5,927 nt of DNA. Source: Acetobacteraceae bacterium. Lineage in GTDB: Bacteria > Pseudomonadota > Alphaproteobacteria > Acetobacterales > Acetobacteraceae. Location: the NCBI GenBank assembly GCA_030039695.1, contig JASHVB010000177.1, positions 1-5,927 on the forward strand, read 5' to 3'. Numbering within the stretch: position 1 is the first letter of the stretch; each line of letters opens with the position of its first letter. Position numbers and translations under genes: made by a program. Of this stretch, positions 1 to 5,927 are shown piece after piece. The notes beneath the pieces are model-generated. The model saw only the letters and a program-made list of their open reading frames with translations, had not been told where the DNA came from and did no database searches.

Positions 1-486
1 CGCCTTGTCGCACCGGCGAATGTCATCGATTGCACCGCTGCGTGCGATGCCGACGCGGATTTCCTGCTGACGCCGGACGGCATCGCCGCGTGGGAGGCAC
101 AGCACGGACGCATTGAACCCGGAAGTTGGGTGCTGCTGCGGAGCGGCTGGTCGCGCCGCAACGACGCCGCGAGTTTTCTTAATGCAGACGGCGACGGCGC
201 CCATTCGCCCGGTCCGTCGCCCGAGGCGGTGGCGTTCCTGGTACAGCAACGCGATGTCATCGGTTTTGGGACCGAGTGCGTCGGCACGGATGCCGGCCAG
301 GCATTCCGTTTTGATCCGCCGTTCCCCTGCCATGCCGGCATGCACGGTGCAAACAAGTTCGGCCTGGCGAGCCTGACCAATCTCGGCAAGCTGCCTGCGA
401 AGGGCGCGATTCTGATCACCGCGCCGCTGAAGATTGCCGGCGGCACCGGCAGTCCGCTGCGCGTTCTTGCCCTGGTCGCGCGGTAG
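1..486 (+). CDS. Cyclase-family (kynurenine formamidase-like) metal-dependent hydrolase, C-terminal part
   Basis: This is the 3' end of a gene cut by the left window edge. Frame 1 is open from base 1 to a TAG at 484-486, giving 161 residues. Family members commonly run about 250-300 residues, so the N-terminal part is missing, including the family's HxGTHxDxPxH metal motif. Visible family marks (numbered from the window edge) are a 'VLLRSGW' strand near residues 43-50, a 'GFGTECVGTD' stretch at 88-97 matching the usual GxDTxSxD region, His111 and His115, 'SLTNLGKLP' at 124-132, and the C-terminal 'PLKIAGGTGSP' at 142-152. The family comprises Mn/Zn-dependent amide or lactone hydrolases such as kynurenine formamidase, and the real substrate cannot be read from sequence. 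The residue 12 after His111 is Ala123, where relatives usually have Glu. The gene ends 110 nt before iorA on the same strand, so cotranscription is possible. The family call is fairly secure; the substrate is unknown. Confidence 0.85.
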   Translation, partial: RLVAPANVIDCTAACDADADFLLTPDGIAAWEAQHGRIEPGSWVLLRSGWSRRNDAASFLNADGDGAHSPGPSPEAVAFLVQQRDVIGFGTECVGTDAGQAFRFDPPFPCHAGMHGANKFGLASLTNLGKLPAKGAILITAPLKIAGGTGSPLRVLALVAR

Positions 487-493
487 TCGATGG

Positions 494-572
494 TTATTGC
501 CGTCGCGCGGACCACAGCGACCAAGCAGTCTCCTGCCGTGGATTGCTTCGGCACTTCGCGCCTCGCAACGAC
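494..572. repeat. Decayed REP-like intergenic palindrome
   Basis: The right arm at 541-570 (ATTGCTTCG, then CTTCGCGCCTCGCAACGAC) reads as the inverted-repeat unit often scattered between genes in alpha- and betaproteobacteria, whose shadow translation is the familiar 'SLRGAK.RSNP' seen here on the minus strand. The left arm at 496-530 is a diverged inverse copy (ATTGCCGTCGCGCGG...AAGCAGTC). The inner core AAGCAGTC (523-530) pairs with GATTGCTT (541-548) over 8 bp with one G-U pair, leaving a 10-nt loop. The outer arms match only in part, which suggests an old copy. A transcript running from the cyclase gene into iorA could fold this hairpin, affecting mRNA decay or partial termination, but no T-tract follows it. 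The classification rests on recognising the pattern, not on a genome search. Confidence 0.6.
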
Positions 573-581
573 ACCAGGTCA

Positions 582-588
582 AGAGGAA
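582..588 (+). promoter_or_regulatory. Ribosome binding site deciding the iorA start
   Basis: A purine-rich AGAGGAA lies about 8-9 nt before the ATG at 597, which is good Shine-Dalgarno spacing. It supports the ATG over the in-frame TTG at 543. That TTG lies inside the repeat and would add 18 residues with no resemblance to the family. Confidence 0.65.
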
Positions 589-596
589 CCCCGCTG

Positions 597-2708
597 ATGG
601 CCGAGCGGTCTTTCCGCAAGGAGGTCGAGCAGCTCCGCCTTGGCGCCGGGCGGGAATTCCGTGGCGAGGGCATTCTCGCGGTTACCAAGGCGCTGCTGCA
701 ATCTGGCGTGTCTTACGTCGCTGGTTATCAGGGCGCGCCAATCTCGCATTTGATGGACGTGCTGGCCGACGCCGAGGACATCTTGGACGAGCTTGGCGTG
801 CATTTCGAAGCGTCCGCCAGCGAAGCCGCCGCCGCGGCGACGCTGGCAGCATCGGTGAACTATCCGCTGCGCGGTGCAGCGACATGGAAATCCACCGCCG
901 GCACCAACGTCGCGTCAGACGCGTTGTCGAATTTGTCATCCGGCGGCGTCACCGGAGGCGCGCTGATCATCGTCGGCGAGGACTACGGCGAGGGCAGCTC
1001 CATCATGCAGGAGCGCACCCACGCCTTCGCAATGAAGTCGCAGATCTGGTTGCTGGACCCCCGGCCAAATCTGCCATCCATCGTCAACATGGTGGAGAAG
1101 GGCTTCGAACTTTCCGAGGCGTCGCACACGCCGGTGATGCTGGAGGTGCGCATCCGCGCCTGCCACGTGCATGGCCGCTTCACTGCTAAGGACAACGTCC
1201 GGCCGTCATACGGACTGAAGGATGCGATGGAGCATCCGCGGCGTGACGTCGGTCGCATCGTCCTGCCGCCCGCAAGTTATCTGCAGGAGCAAGAGAAGAT
1301 TCGCGAACGATTGCCAGCAGCGCAGAAGTTCGTTGTCGAGAACAAGCTGAATGAGGTCTTTGCCGACGGCGCGCAGGATGTCGGTATCATCCTGCAGGGC
1401 GGCATGTATAACGGTCTGGTTCGCGCGCTGCAGCTCATGGGCCTGTCGGACGCGTTCGGCAACAGCCGGATTCCTCTCTACGTGCTGAACGTGACCTATC
1501 CGCTGGTCGAGGAGGAAGTCGCGCGCTTCTCAGCCGGCAAGCGCGCGGTGCTGATGGTGGAAGAAGGCCAGCCGGAATTCCTCGAGCAAGCACTGAACGC
1601 CATCCTGCGCAAGGCGGATATCCCGACGCGCGTGCATGGCAAGGACATGCTTCCCATGGCGGGCGAATATACAGCGACCGTGGTGCGTGCGGGCCTGGAG
1701 TCCTTCGTCGGCCGCTATCTTCCGGGGCTGCGGCCGAATACCGCGCAGCCACCTGCGCCGGTGCAACCTGGCCTGGAGAAGCATGTGCATCCGCGGCCGC
1801 CCAGTTTCTGCACCGGCTGCCCGGAACGACCGATCTTCACCGCGATGAAGCTGGTCGAGCACGAGCTCGGCCCACACCACGTCAGTTGCGACATCGGCTG
1901 CCACCTGTTCTCCATTTTGCCGCCGTTCAACATCGGCGCGACGACCATGGGCTATGGTCTCGGCTGGGCAGGCGCCGCGGCGCTGAACGCCAAGGATACC
2001 GACAAGCGCACGATCAGCGTGATGGGCGACGGCGGGTTCTGGCATAATGGGCTGGCGTCGTCGGTCGGCAATGCGGTCTTCAACAAGACCGACAACGTGC
2101 TGATCATCGTGGACAATTACTATTCGGCTGCAACCGGTGGACAGGACCTGCTGTCATCGCGCACAACCAGCCGGCGGAACACCGGCAATCCGATCGCTCG
2201 CGCCGTCCGCGGGGTCGGCGTGACATGGGTGCGCGAAATCACCCGCACGTACGACGTGGCGCGCATGCGCGACACGCTGAAGGAAGCGCTGACCACTCGC
2301 GAGAAAGGCCCGAAGGTCATCGTCGCGTCCTCCGAGTGCATGCTGAACCGTCAGCGGCGCGAGCGTCCACAGATGGCGAAGGCTACACGTGAGGGCAAGC
2401 GTGTCGTGCGCGAACGGTTCGGCGTCGACAGCGACACCTGCACTGGCGATCATTCCTGCATCCGTCTGTCAGGCTGTCCGTCGCTCACGGTAAAGGCGAA
2501 CCCGGATCCGCTGCGCCAGGATCCTGTCGCGGCGGTGCAGGAAAGCTGCGTTGGCTGCGGGCTGTGCGGCGAAGTGTCGCACGCGGCGGTACTGTGCCCC
2601 TCGTTCTATCGTGCGCAGATCGTGACCCATCCGACACGTTGGGAACGCTGGCGCGCGCGCATCGCCGCCGCGGTGATCGACTGGCTGGCACCGCCCGCAC
2701 ATGCCTGA
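597..2708 (+). CDS. iorA: Indolepyruvate ferredoxin oxidoreductase, alpha subunit (TPP and Fe-S)
   Basis: A 703-residue TPP-dependent 2-oxoacid:ferredoxin oxidoreductase alpha subunit, cytoplasmic. IorA enzymes convert indolepyruvate or other arylpyruvates plus CoA to the aryl-acetyl-CoA and CO2, reducing ferredoxin. The pyrimidine-binding domain is near residues 20-200, with 'GYQGAP' at 43-48, 'HFEASASE' at 69-76 (candidate catalytic Glu) and 'GEDYGEGSS' at 127-135. A transketolase-C-like middle spans about 260-375. The TPP pyrophosphate domain spans about 400-585, with 'FCTGCPERP' at 404-412, 'CDIGC' at 431-435, and GDG at 477-479 followed 28 residues later by Asn507 in 'VDNYYSAATGGQ'. The tail (610-680) is ferredoxin-like: Cys615, 621, 627, 651, 654, 657 and 667. 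Its first motif is CTGDHSC, with Asp618 where a fourth-ligand Cys is usual. Length fits separate-subunit IorA proteins. ATG 597 was chosen for its Shine-Dalgarno and because the TTG at 543 lies in a repeat. The 3' end overlaps iorB by 8 nt. Family assignment is strong; arylpyruvate as the real substrate is inferred from the family. Confidence 0.9.
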   Translation: MAERSFRKEVEQLRLGAGREFRGEGILAVTKALLQSGVSYVAGYQGAPISHLMDVLADAEDILDELGVHFEASASEAAAAATLAASVNYPLRGAATWKSTAGTNVASDALSNLSSGGVTGGALIIVGEDYGEGSSIMQERTHAFAMKSQIWLLDPRPNLPSIVNMVEKGFELSEASHTPVMLEVRIRACHVHGRFTAKDNVRPSYGLKDAMEHPRRDVGRIVLPPASYLQEQEKIRERLPAAQKFVVENKLNEVFADGAQDVGIILQGGMYNGLVRALQLMGLSDAFGNSRIPLYVLNVTYPLVEEEVARFSAGKRAVLMVEEGQPEFLEQALNAILRKADIPTRVHGKDMLPMAGEYTATVVRAGLESFVGRYLPGLRPNTAQPPAPVQPGLEKHVHPRPPSFCTGCPERPIFTAMKLVEHELGPHHVSCDIGCHLFSILPPFNIGATTMGYGLGWAGAAALNAKDTDKRTISVMGDGGFWHNGLASSVGNAVFNKTDNVLIIVDNYYSAATGGQDLLSSRTTSRRNTGNPIARAVRGVGVTWVREITRTYDVARMRDTLKEALTTREKGPKVIVASSECMLNRQRRERPQMAKATREGKRVVRERFGVDSDTCTGDHSCIRLSGCPSLTVKANPDPLRQDPVAAVQESCVGCGLCGEVSHAAVLCPSFYRAQIVTHPTRWERWRARIAAAVIDWLAPPAHA

Positions 2709-4161
2709 CGCTCCGCTCTCGCCTGATGGCGCCGTCAGCGCGCGGGCGCTGACGGTCGCGATTCTGGCGATGGGCGGCGAGGGCGGCGGCGTGCTTGCCG
2801 ACTGGCTGCTGGACGCGGGGGAGGCCAGCGGCTTCGTCGGGCAGTCAACGTCGGTGCCTGGTGTGGCGCAGCGCACCGGGGCAACGATCTACTACCTGGA
2901 GTTCTTTCCGCTGGCGGACGCGGCAGGACAGCAGCCGGTACTGGCCCTCATGCCGGCGCCCGGCGACGTGGACCTTGTCATCGCGTCGGAGCTCATGGAG
3001 GCAGGACGGGCGATCCAACGCGGCTTGGTGACGCCCGAGCGCAGCAGCTTCGTTTTTTCCACGCACCGCGTGTTCGCGATGACCGAAAAGACCGCGATGG
3101 GCGATGGCCGCGTCGATGCGGATGCGCTGCTGGCGACGTGCCGATCGGCGGCGCGGCGCGTCGTGGCGGCCGACATGCAGGCGCTGGCTGACGCGCACGG
3201 CGCCCATATCAGCGCGGCTCTGCTCGGCGCTGTCGCCGGTTCAGGTGCGTTGCCAATGCCGCGCGTCGCGTTTGAAGACGCGATCCGGAATGCGGGCGTC
3301 GGCGTGACGGCGAGCCTCGCGGCATTTTCTGCAGGGTTCGACTTGGCGATGGGTCCCCAGAGGCTCCCCCTCTCTTCGGGTGAGGGGGGTGGGAGGAACG
3401 GGGCGGTCGGCTCTGGCGGCGCGGCGTCCATCATCGATGCTGGCGTGCAGCGCCTGACGGATTACCAGGACGCGGCCTATGCGCGGCTGTATCGCGAACG
3501 TCTGGACCGTCTGCGGATCGACGGCCTGTTGTTGGCGGAAACTGCGCGCCATCTGGCGTTGTGGATGAGTTATGAAGACACCATCCGGGTCGCCGACCTG
3601 AAGACGCGTCCCAGCCGTTTCGCCCGCGTGCGCGCCGAAGTACGGGTGAAGCCAGACCAGGTGCTGCGCATCACTGAGTTCATGCACCCACGCGTGCAGG
3701 AGCTCGCCGATACGCTGCCGGCGCCGGTCGGCCGATGGCTGCTTCAGTCCGGGGCGCCGCGGCGGCTCGTGGAACGAGTGACGGCACGTGGGCGGCACGT
3801 AGAGACCAGCTCGGTCAGTGGTTTTCTACTGCTCCGGGGCATCGCCGCATTGCGCCGGTTCCGGCGGAGCACGCTCCGCTATGTGGAAGAACAGCGGCGC
3901 ATCGAGGCGTGGCTGACGCGGATTGCAGGGCTGGCGGCAGCAGATCGCGCGCTGGCCGTGGAAGTCGCGCGTTGCCAGCGGCTGGTGAAGGGCTATGGCA
4001 ACACGCATGCCCGCGGGTGGCGGAACTTCGAAAGGCTTATGCAGGAAGTGGACCGGATTGCGGGCCAGCCGGGCGCGGCGGCGCGGTTGGCGTCGCTGGC
4101 AGCAGCGGCACTGGCCGACGAAGATGGGCGGGCGTTGGAGATGACGCTCGGCCACGATTGA
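2701..4161 (+). CDS. iorB: Indolepyruvate oxidoreductase beta-type subunit: gamma domain fused to DUF6537
   Basis: A 486-residue partner subunit of the preceding IorA. Residues 18-210 form the pyruvate-ferredoxin-oxidoreductase gamma (POR) domain: a beta strand and glycine-rich turn 'AILAMGGEGGG' at 20-30, 'GVAQRTGATIYYLEF' at 54-68, and 'DLVIASELMEAGRAI' at 91-105. This domain is thought to bind CoA and helps form the active site. Residues about 250-480 match DUF6537, the tail otherwise seen at the C-terminus of fused large indolepyruvate oxidoreductases: 'LTDYQDAAYARLY' at 252-264, 'VADLKTR' at 297-303 and 'RLVKGYGNTHARGW' at 427-440. Simple IorB proteins are about 200 residues, so this is the long form. 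The ATG lies 8 nt inside iorA with no clear Shine-Dalgarno, indicating translational coupling and roughly equal subunit output. The linker (about 217-242) contains a low-complexity 'LPLSSGEGGGRNG' encoded by a REP-like hairpin. The family is clear; the exact 2-oxoacid is not known. Confidence 0.87.
   Translation: MPDAPLSPDGAVSARALTVAILAMGGEGGGVLADWLLDAGEASGFVGQSTSVPGVAQRTGATIYYLEFFPLADAAGQQPVLALMPAPGDVDLVIASELMEAGRAIQRGLVTPERSSFVFSTHRVFAMTEKTAMGDGRVDADALLATCRSAARRVVAADMQALADAHGAHISAALLGAVAGSGALPMPRVAFEDAIRNAGVGVTASLAAFSAGFDLAMGPQRLPLSSGEGGGRNGAVGSGGAASIIDAGVQRLTDYQDAAYARLYRERLDRLRIDGLLLAETARHLALWMSYEDTIRVADLKTRPSRFARVRAEVRVKPDQVLRITEFMHPRVQELADTLPAPVGRWLLQSGAPRRLVERVTARGRHVETSSVSGFLLLRGIAALRRFRRSTLRYVEEQRRIEAWLTRIAGLAAADRALAVEVARCQRLVKGYGNTHARGWRNFERLMQEVDRIAGQPGAAARLASLAAAALADEDGRALEMTLGHD
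3361..3399 (+). repeat. REP-like hairpin read in frame within iorB
   Basis: CCCCCTC (3366-3372) pairs perfectly with GAGGGGG (3382-3388) over a 9-nt loop containing TTCGGG, and the flanking CTCC/GGGAGG extends the symmetry. The C-tract/G-tract 'CTCCCCCTCTC...GGTGAGGGGGGTGGGAGG' style resembles the 'LPLSxGEG' repeats usually found between proteobacterial genes. Here it codes for residues 221-233 of IorB, in the linker between the gamma domain and DUF6537, with no frameshift. Whether it is a true mobile-type insertion or just a G-rich linker needs comparison with homologues. Confidence 0.45.
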
Positions 4162-4622
4162 GGTGCCTGCCACGGGACACTCGCTCTCGCTGCTTGGCAT
4201 CGAAGCCTCTCCTAGGCGGACCGCGGGAACGGTCATCACTGCGGTGGATGCGCGAAAATGTTGCCCAGGATGGCATCGCGGTCATGGCCTGGCCGCGGTT
4301 TCCATGCCGCGGTTTCCAGGTTTTGCGGCAATATCTGGGATCTCCGCAGGGCGGTGGATCGGACCGGCTGTCGACCCTTATCCGCGGATCCGAGGGTGCC
4401 AGCACTCTGAAGAAAGCCGGCCCGCTGCAGGGGTACAGCAGTGCCGACCAGATTGTTGATCCAATAGTCGGGACATCTCGAGACCATTTTGATACCGCTG
4501 AGTCGCTTGCCGCATATGACCGCACGGTTGCTGCTGAGCGGCGGTTTCAGGAACCCGACAGCGGTCCCCGTTCCGGTCTTGTCTGCCTGCGAGCGGCGAC
4601 AGTTGGACAACGGTCTCGCTCC
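4162..4622. other. Gene-free gap between convergent iorB and the exporter gene
   Basis: I see no supported gene in these 461 nt. Open frames on both strands exist, but their translations show no recognisable domain and no good start signal. Small structures are present: GCCT/AGGC at 4205-4217 and GACCG/CGGTC at 4219-4234 could act as a weak terminator for iorB, though neither is followed by a T-tract. A 14-nt tandem unit sits at 4292-4319. A patch around 4448-4500 is slightly more AT-rich than its surroundings. GGAAC/GTTCC at 4550-4574 is a weak stem on the exporter's downstream side. The stretch could hold decayed gene remnants, but none can be named. Confidence 0.5.
4292..4319. repeat. Two-copy 14-nt tandem repeat
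   Basis: The 13-base unit GCCGCGGTTTCCA occurs at 4292-4304 and again, identically, at 4306-4318, one base apart, so the period is 14. Each copy contains the palindrome CCGCGG. It lies in the gene-free gap after iorB. Two copies are too few to assign a role; slippage duplication is the simplest reading. Confidence 0.7.
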
Positions 4623-5927
4623 TCAATGTCCCATGTGGACCGCGCCGCCGAGCTTTATATTGCGCAGCGCCAGCGCCAGCGGCACGGCCGCCAGCGAGAT
4701 CAGCATCAGCACCCAGAACGCATCCACGTAACCGAGGAACGACGCCTGCGTCTGGACCTGTTGGCCGATCCAGGCAATCGCCTGCTGCTGCGCCTGGATC
4801 AGCGAGCTGCCCTGAGCAACGAAATAGTTCGTCACCTGCTGCAGCGTTTCCTGATACTGCGCGCTCGATGGGATCACATGTTCGGCCAGCCGTCCCTGAT
4901 GGAATTGTTCGCGATGCGCCAGCACGTTCGACACGATCGAGATGCCGATCGAGCCGCCGGTGTTACGCGCCGCGTTCATCATGGCCGAGGCCTGGTCGGT
5001 CTTCGCAGGCGGAATACCGTCATACGACGCGGCCATGATGGGCACGAAGATCAGCGGCAATCCGACCCCGAGGACCATACGCGTACGGGCAAAGAACCAG
5101 AAACCGAGATCGCTATACGTACTGGTCAGCTGATACATCGACAGCGCGGTAATGAGCGCGCCCGCGACGATCAGGTATTTCGGCTGCACCTTGGTTGACA
5201 GCCGTCCTACCACGAACATCATCAGGATGGTCACGACGCCGCCCGGCGACAGCACCAGCCCTGCCCAGGTGGCGGTATAGCCAAAATTCTGCTGCACCAA
5301 TTCCGGCAGGAACTGGGTGGTTGCCAGCAGGATGGCGCCCGTCGCCCCCATTACCAGGAAACTCGCACCGAACTGCCTTGTGGCCAACATCCGAACGTCC
5401 AGCGCGGGACGCGGGTGCCAGATCTCCCACGGGATCATCAGCACGAAGGCAACCGCACAGAGGACTGCGACCTTGATGATGAACGTCGAGCCGAACCAGT
5501 CATCCTCCAGCCCACGGTCGAGCATCAGTTCAAGTGCACCCAGGAACGTCGCCACCAGCGCGAAACCGATCACATCGAACCCGCCCGGTCGCCGAAATTT
5601 CCCGCGCTCCGCTGCGACTTCCGGCGGCTCACGCAAGACCACCGCGCTCGCGGTCACCGCGAGCACACCGACCGGCACGTTGATCAAAAAGCACCACCGC
5701 CAGGTGGCATTGTCGGCGAGCCAGCCGCCGAGCGTTGGCCCGACCACGGGCGCCACCACCACCGCAACGCCAAAGAGGGCGAAGGCCTGGCCGCGCTTCT
5801 GCGGGGGGAACGCATCGGCCAGGATCGACTGCGCAACCGGTACCATCCCGCCGCCCGCGAAGCCCTGCAGCAGGCGGAACAGCAGCATGGTCTGCAGGCT
5901 CCACGCCATGCCGCACAGCAACGAGCT
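4623..5927 (-). CDS. emrB: DHA2 family (EmrB/QacA-type) multidrug exporter, C-terminal 434 residues
   Basis: An inner-membrane proton-driven drug exporter of the major facilitator superfamily, 14-helix DHA2 group, reading leftward. It is open from the right window edge to a TGA at 4623-4625. By comparison with E. coli EmrB (512 residues), roughly the first 90 residues (about three helices) lie outside the window; the TTG at 5919-5921 is not the real start. From the window edge, motif B-like 'FRLLQGFAGGG' is at 17-27, 'PPQKRGQA' at 41-48, the antiporter motif C 'VAPVVGPTLGG' at 58-68, and 'WRWCFLINVPVG' at 76-87. 'LDRGLEDDW' at 136-144, 'GYTATWAGL' at 216-224, 'RNTGGSIGIS' at 321-330 and a last helix at about 403-421 all have counterparts in EmrB. 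EmrB works with the periplasmic adaptor EmrA, often encoded just upstream, which here would be beyond the edge. Substrates cannot be inferred. It is convergent with iorB and probably regulated separately. Confidence 0.92.
   Translation of the reverse strand, partial: SSLLCGMAWSLQTMLLFRLLQGFAGGGMVPVAQSILADAFPPQKRGQAFALFGVAVVVAPVVGPTLGGWLADNATWRWCFLINVPVGVLAVTASAVVLREPPEVAAERGKFRRPGGFDVIGFALVATFLGALELMLDRGLEDDWFGSTFIIKVAVLCAVAFVLMIPWEIWHPRPALDVRMLATRQFGASFLVMGATGAILLATTQFLPELVQQNFGYTATWAGLVLSPGGVVTILMMFVVGRLSTKVQPKYLIVAGALITALSMYQLTSTYSDLGFWFFARTRMVLGVGLPLIFVPIMAASYDGIPPAKTDQASAMMNAARNTGGSIGISIVSNVLAHREQFHQGRLAEHVIPSSAQYQETLQQVTNYFVAQGSSLIQAQQQAIAWIGQQVQTQASFLGYVDAFWVLMLISLAAVPLALALRNIKLGGAVHMGH

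Noticed and set aside
434..1189. Plus-strand 251-codon frame overlapping the cyclase end and iorA start
   Set aside because: It is an Arg-rich shadow frame that overlaps two conserved coding regions and shows no domain.
1530..2045. Minus-strand open frame of 171 codons inside iorA
   Set aside because: It is entirely antisense to the conserved TPP-binding region and is typical of a shadow frame in GC-rich DNA.
4205..4234. Two small hairpins after iorB as a rho-independent terminator
   Set aside because: The stems are only 4 and 5 bp and no T-tract follows, so a terminator call is not supported.
4163..4459. Plus-strand open frame of 98 codons just after iorB, with a GTG start
   Set aside because: The composition is low-information, no family is recognised, and it has no better start signal than chance.
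4236..4610. Minus-strand open frame of 124 codons in the gap, considered as a small gene or transposase remnant
   Set aside because: I recognise no domain or transposase motif and see no convincing ribosome binding site; the other frames here look similar.
3735..5198. Long plus-strand open frame of 487 codons spanning the iorB 3' end, the gap and the antisense of the exporter gene
   Set aside because: It overlaps two well-supported genes in other frames. Its translation is Arg/Gln-rich with no recognisable domain, and long chance frames are expected at this GC content.

Overview
The window is high-GC, densely coding DNA. It most likely comes from a proteobacterial chromosome, with Burkholderiales or Rhizobiales as the best guess. 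The evidence is codon use strongly biased to G/C in third positions, the EmrB-type exporter, the two-subunit indolepyruvate oxidoreductase carrying a DUF6537 tail, and a dispersed palindrome of the 'ATTGCTTCG...CTCGCAA' type that is common in alpha- and betaproteobacterial intergenic DNA. No rRNA, tRNA, CRISPR array, insertion sequence or phage gene was seen.

Layout. Positions 1-486 (+) are the C-terminal 161 codons of a cyclase-family (kynurenine-formamidase-like) hydrolase cut by the window edge. Positions 487-596 form a short gap holding a decayed REP-like palindrome and the ribosome binding site of the next gene. Positions 597-2708 (+) encode an IorA-type 2-oxoacid:ferredoxin oxidoreductase alpha subunit (TPP binding plus an iron-sulfur tail). 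Positions 2701-4161 (+) encode its partner, an IorB-type gamma domain fused to DUF6537, overlapping iorA by 8 nt. Positions 4162-4622 contain no gene I can support. Positions 4623-5927 (-) are the C-terminal 434 residues of a DHA2/EmrB-type drug exporter running off the right edge and facing the oxidoreductase genes tail to tail.

How they work together. The two oxidoreductase genes almost certainly make one enzyme, which oxidatively decarboxylates an arylpyruvate-like 2-oxoacid to the acyl-CoA and passes electrons to ferredoxin. The cyclase-family hydrolase lies just upstream on the same strand and may act in the same aromatic or amino-acid catabolic pathway, but that link is inference from position only. 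The exporter is a separate transcription unit, probably the second gene of an emrAB-like operon whose first gene would lie to the right of the window.

The most notable details are an Asp in place of a cluster-ligand Cys in the IorA ferredoxin-like tail, a REP-like hairpin read through in frame inside the iorB linker, and an Ala where the cyclase fold usually has a catalytic or metal-binding Glu. I see no clear new defence or mobile system. This is mainly an accessory-metabolism region with some unusual sequence details.
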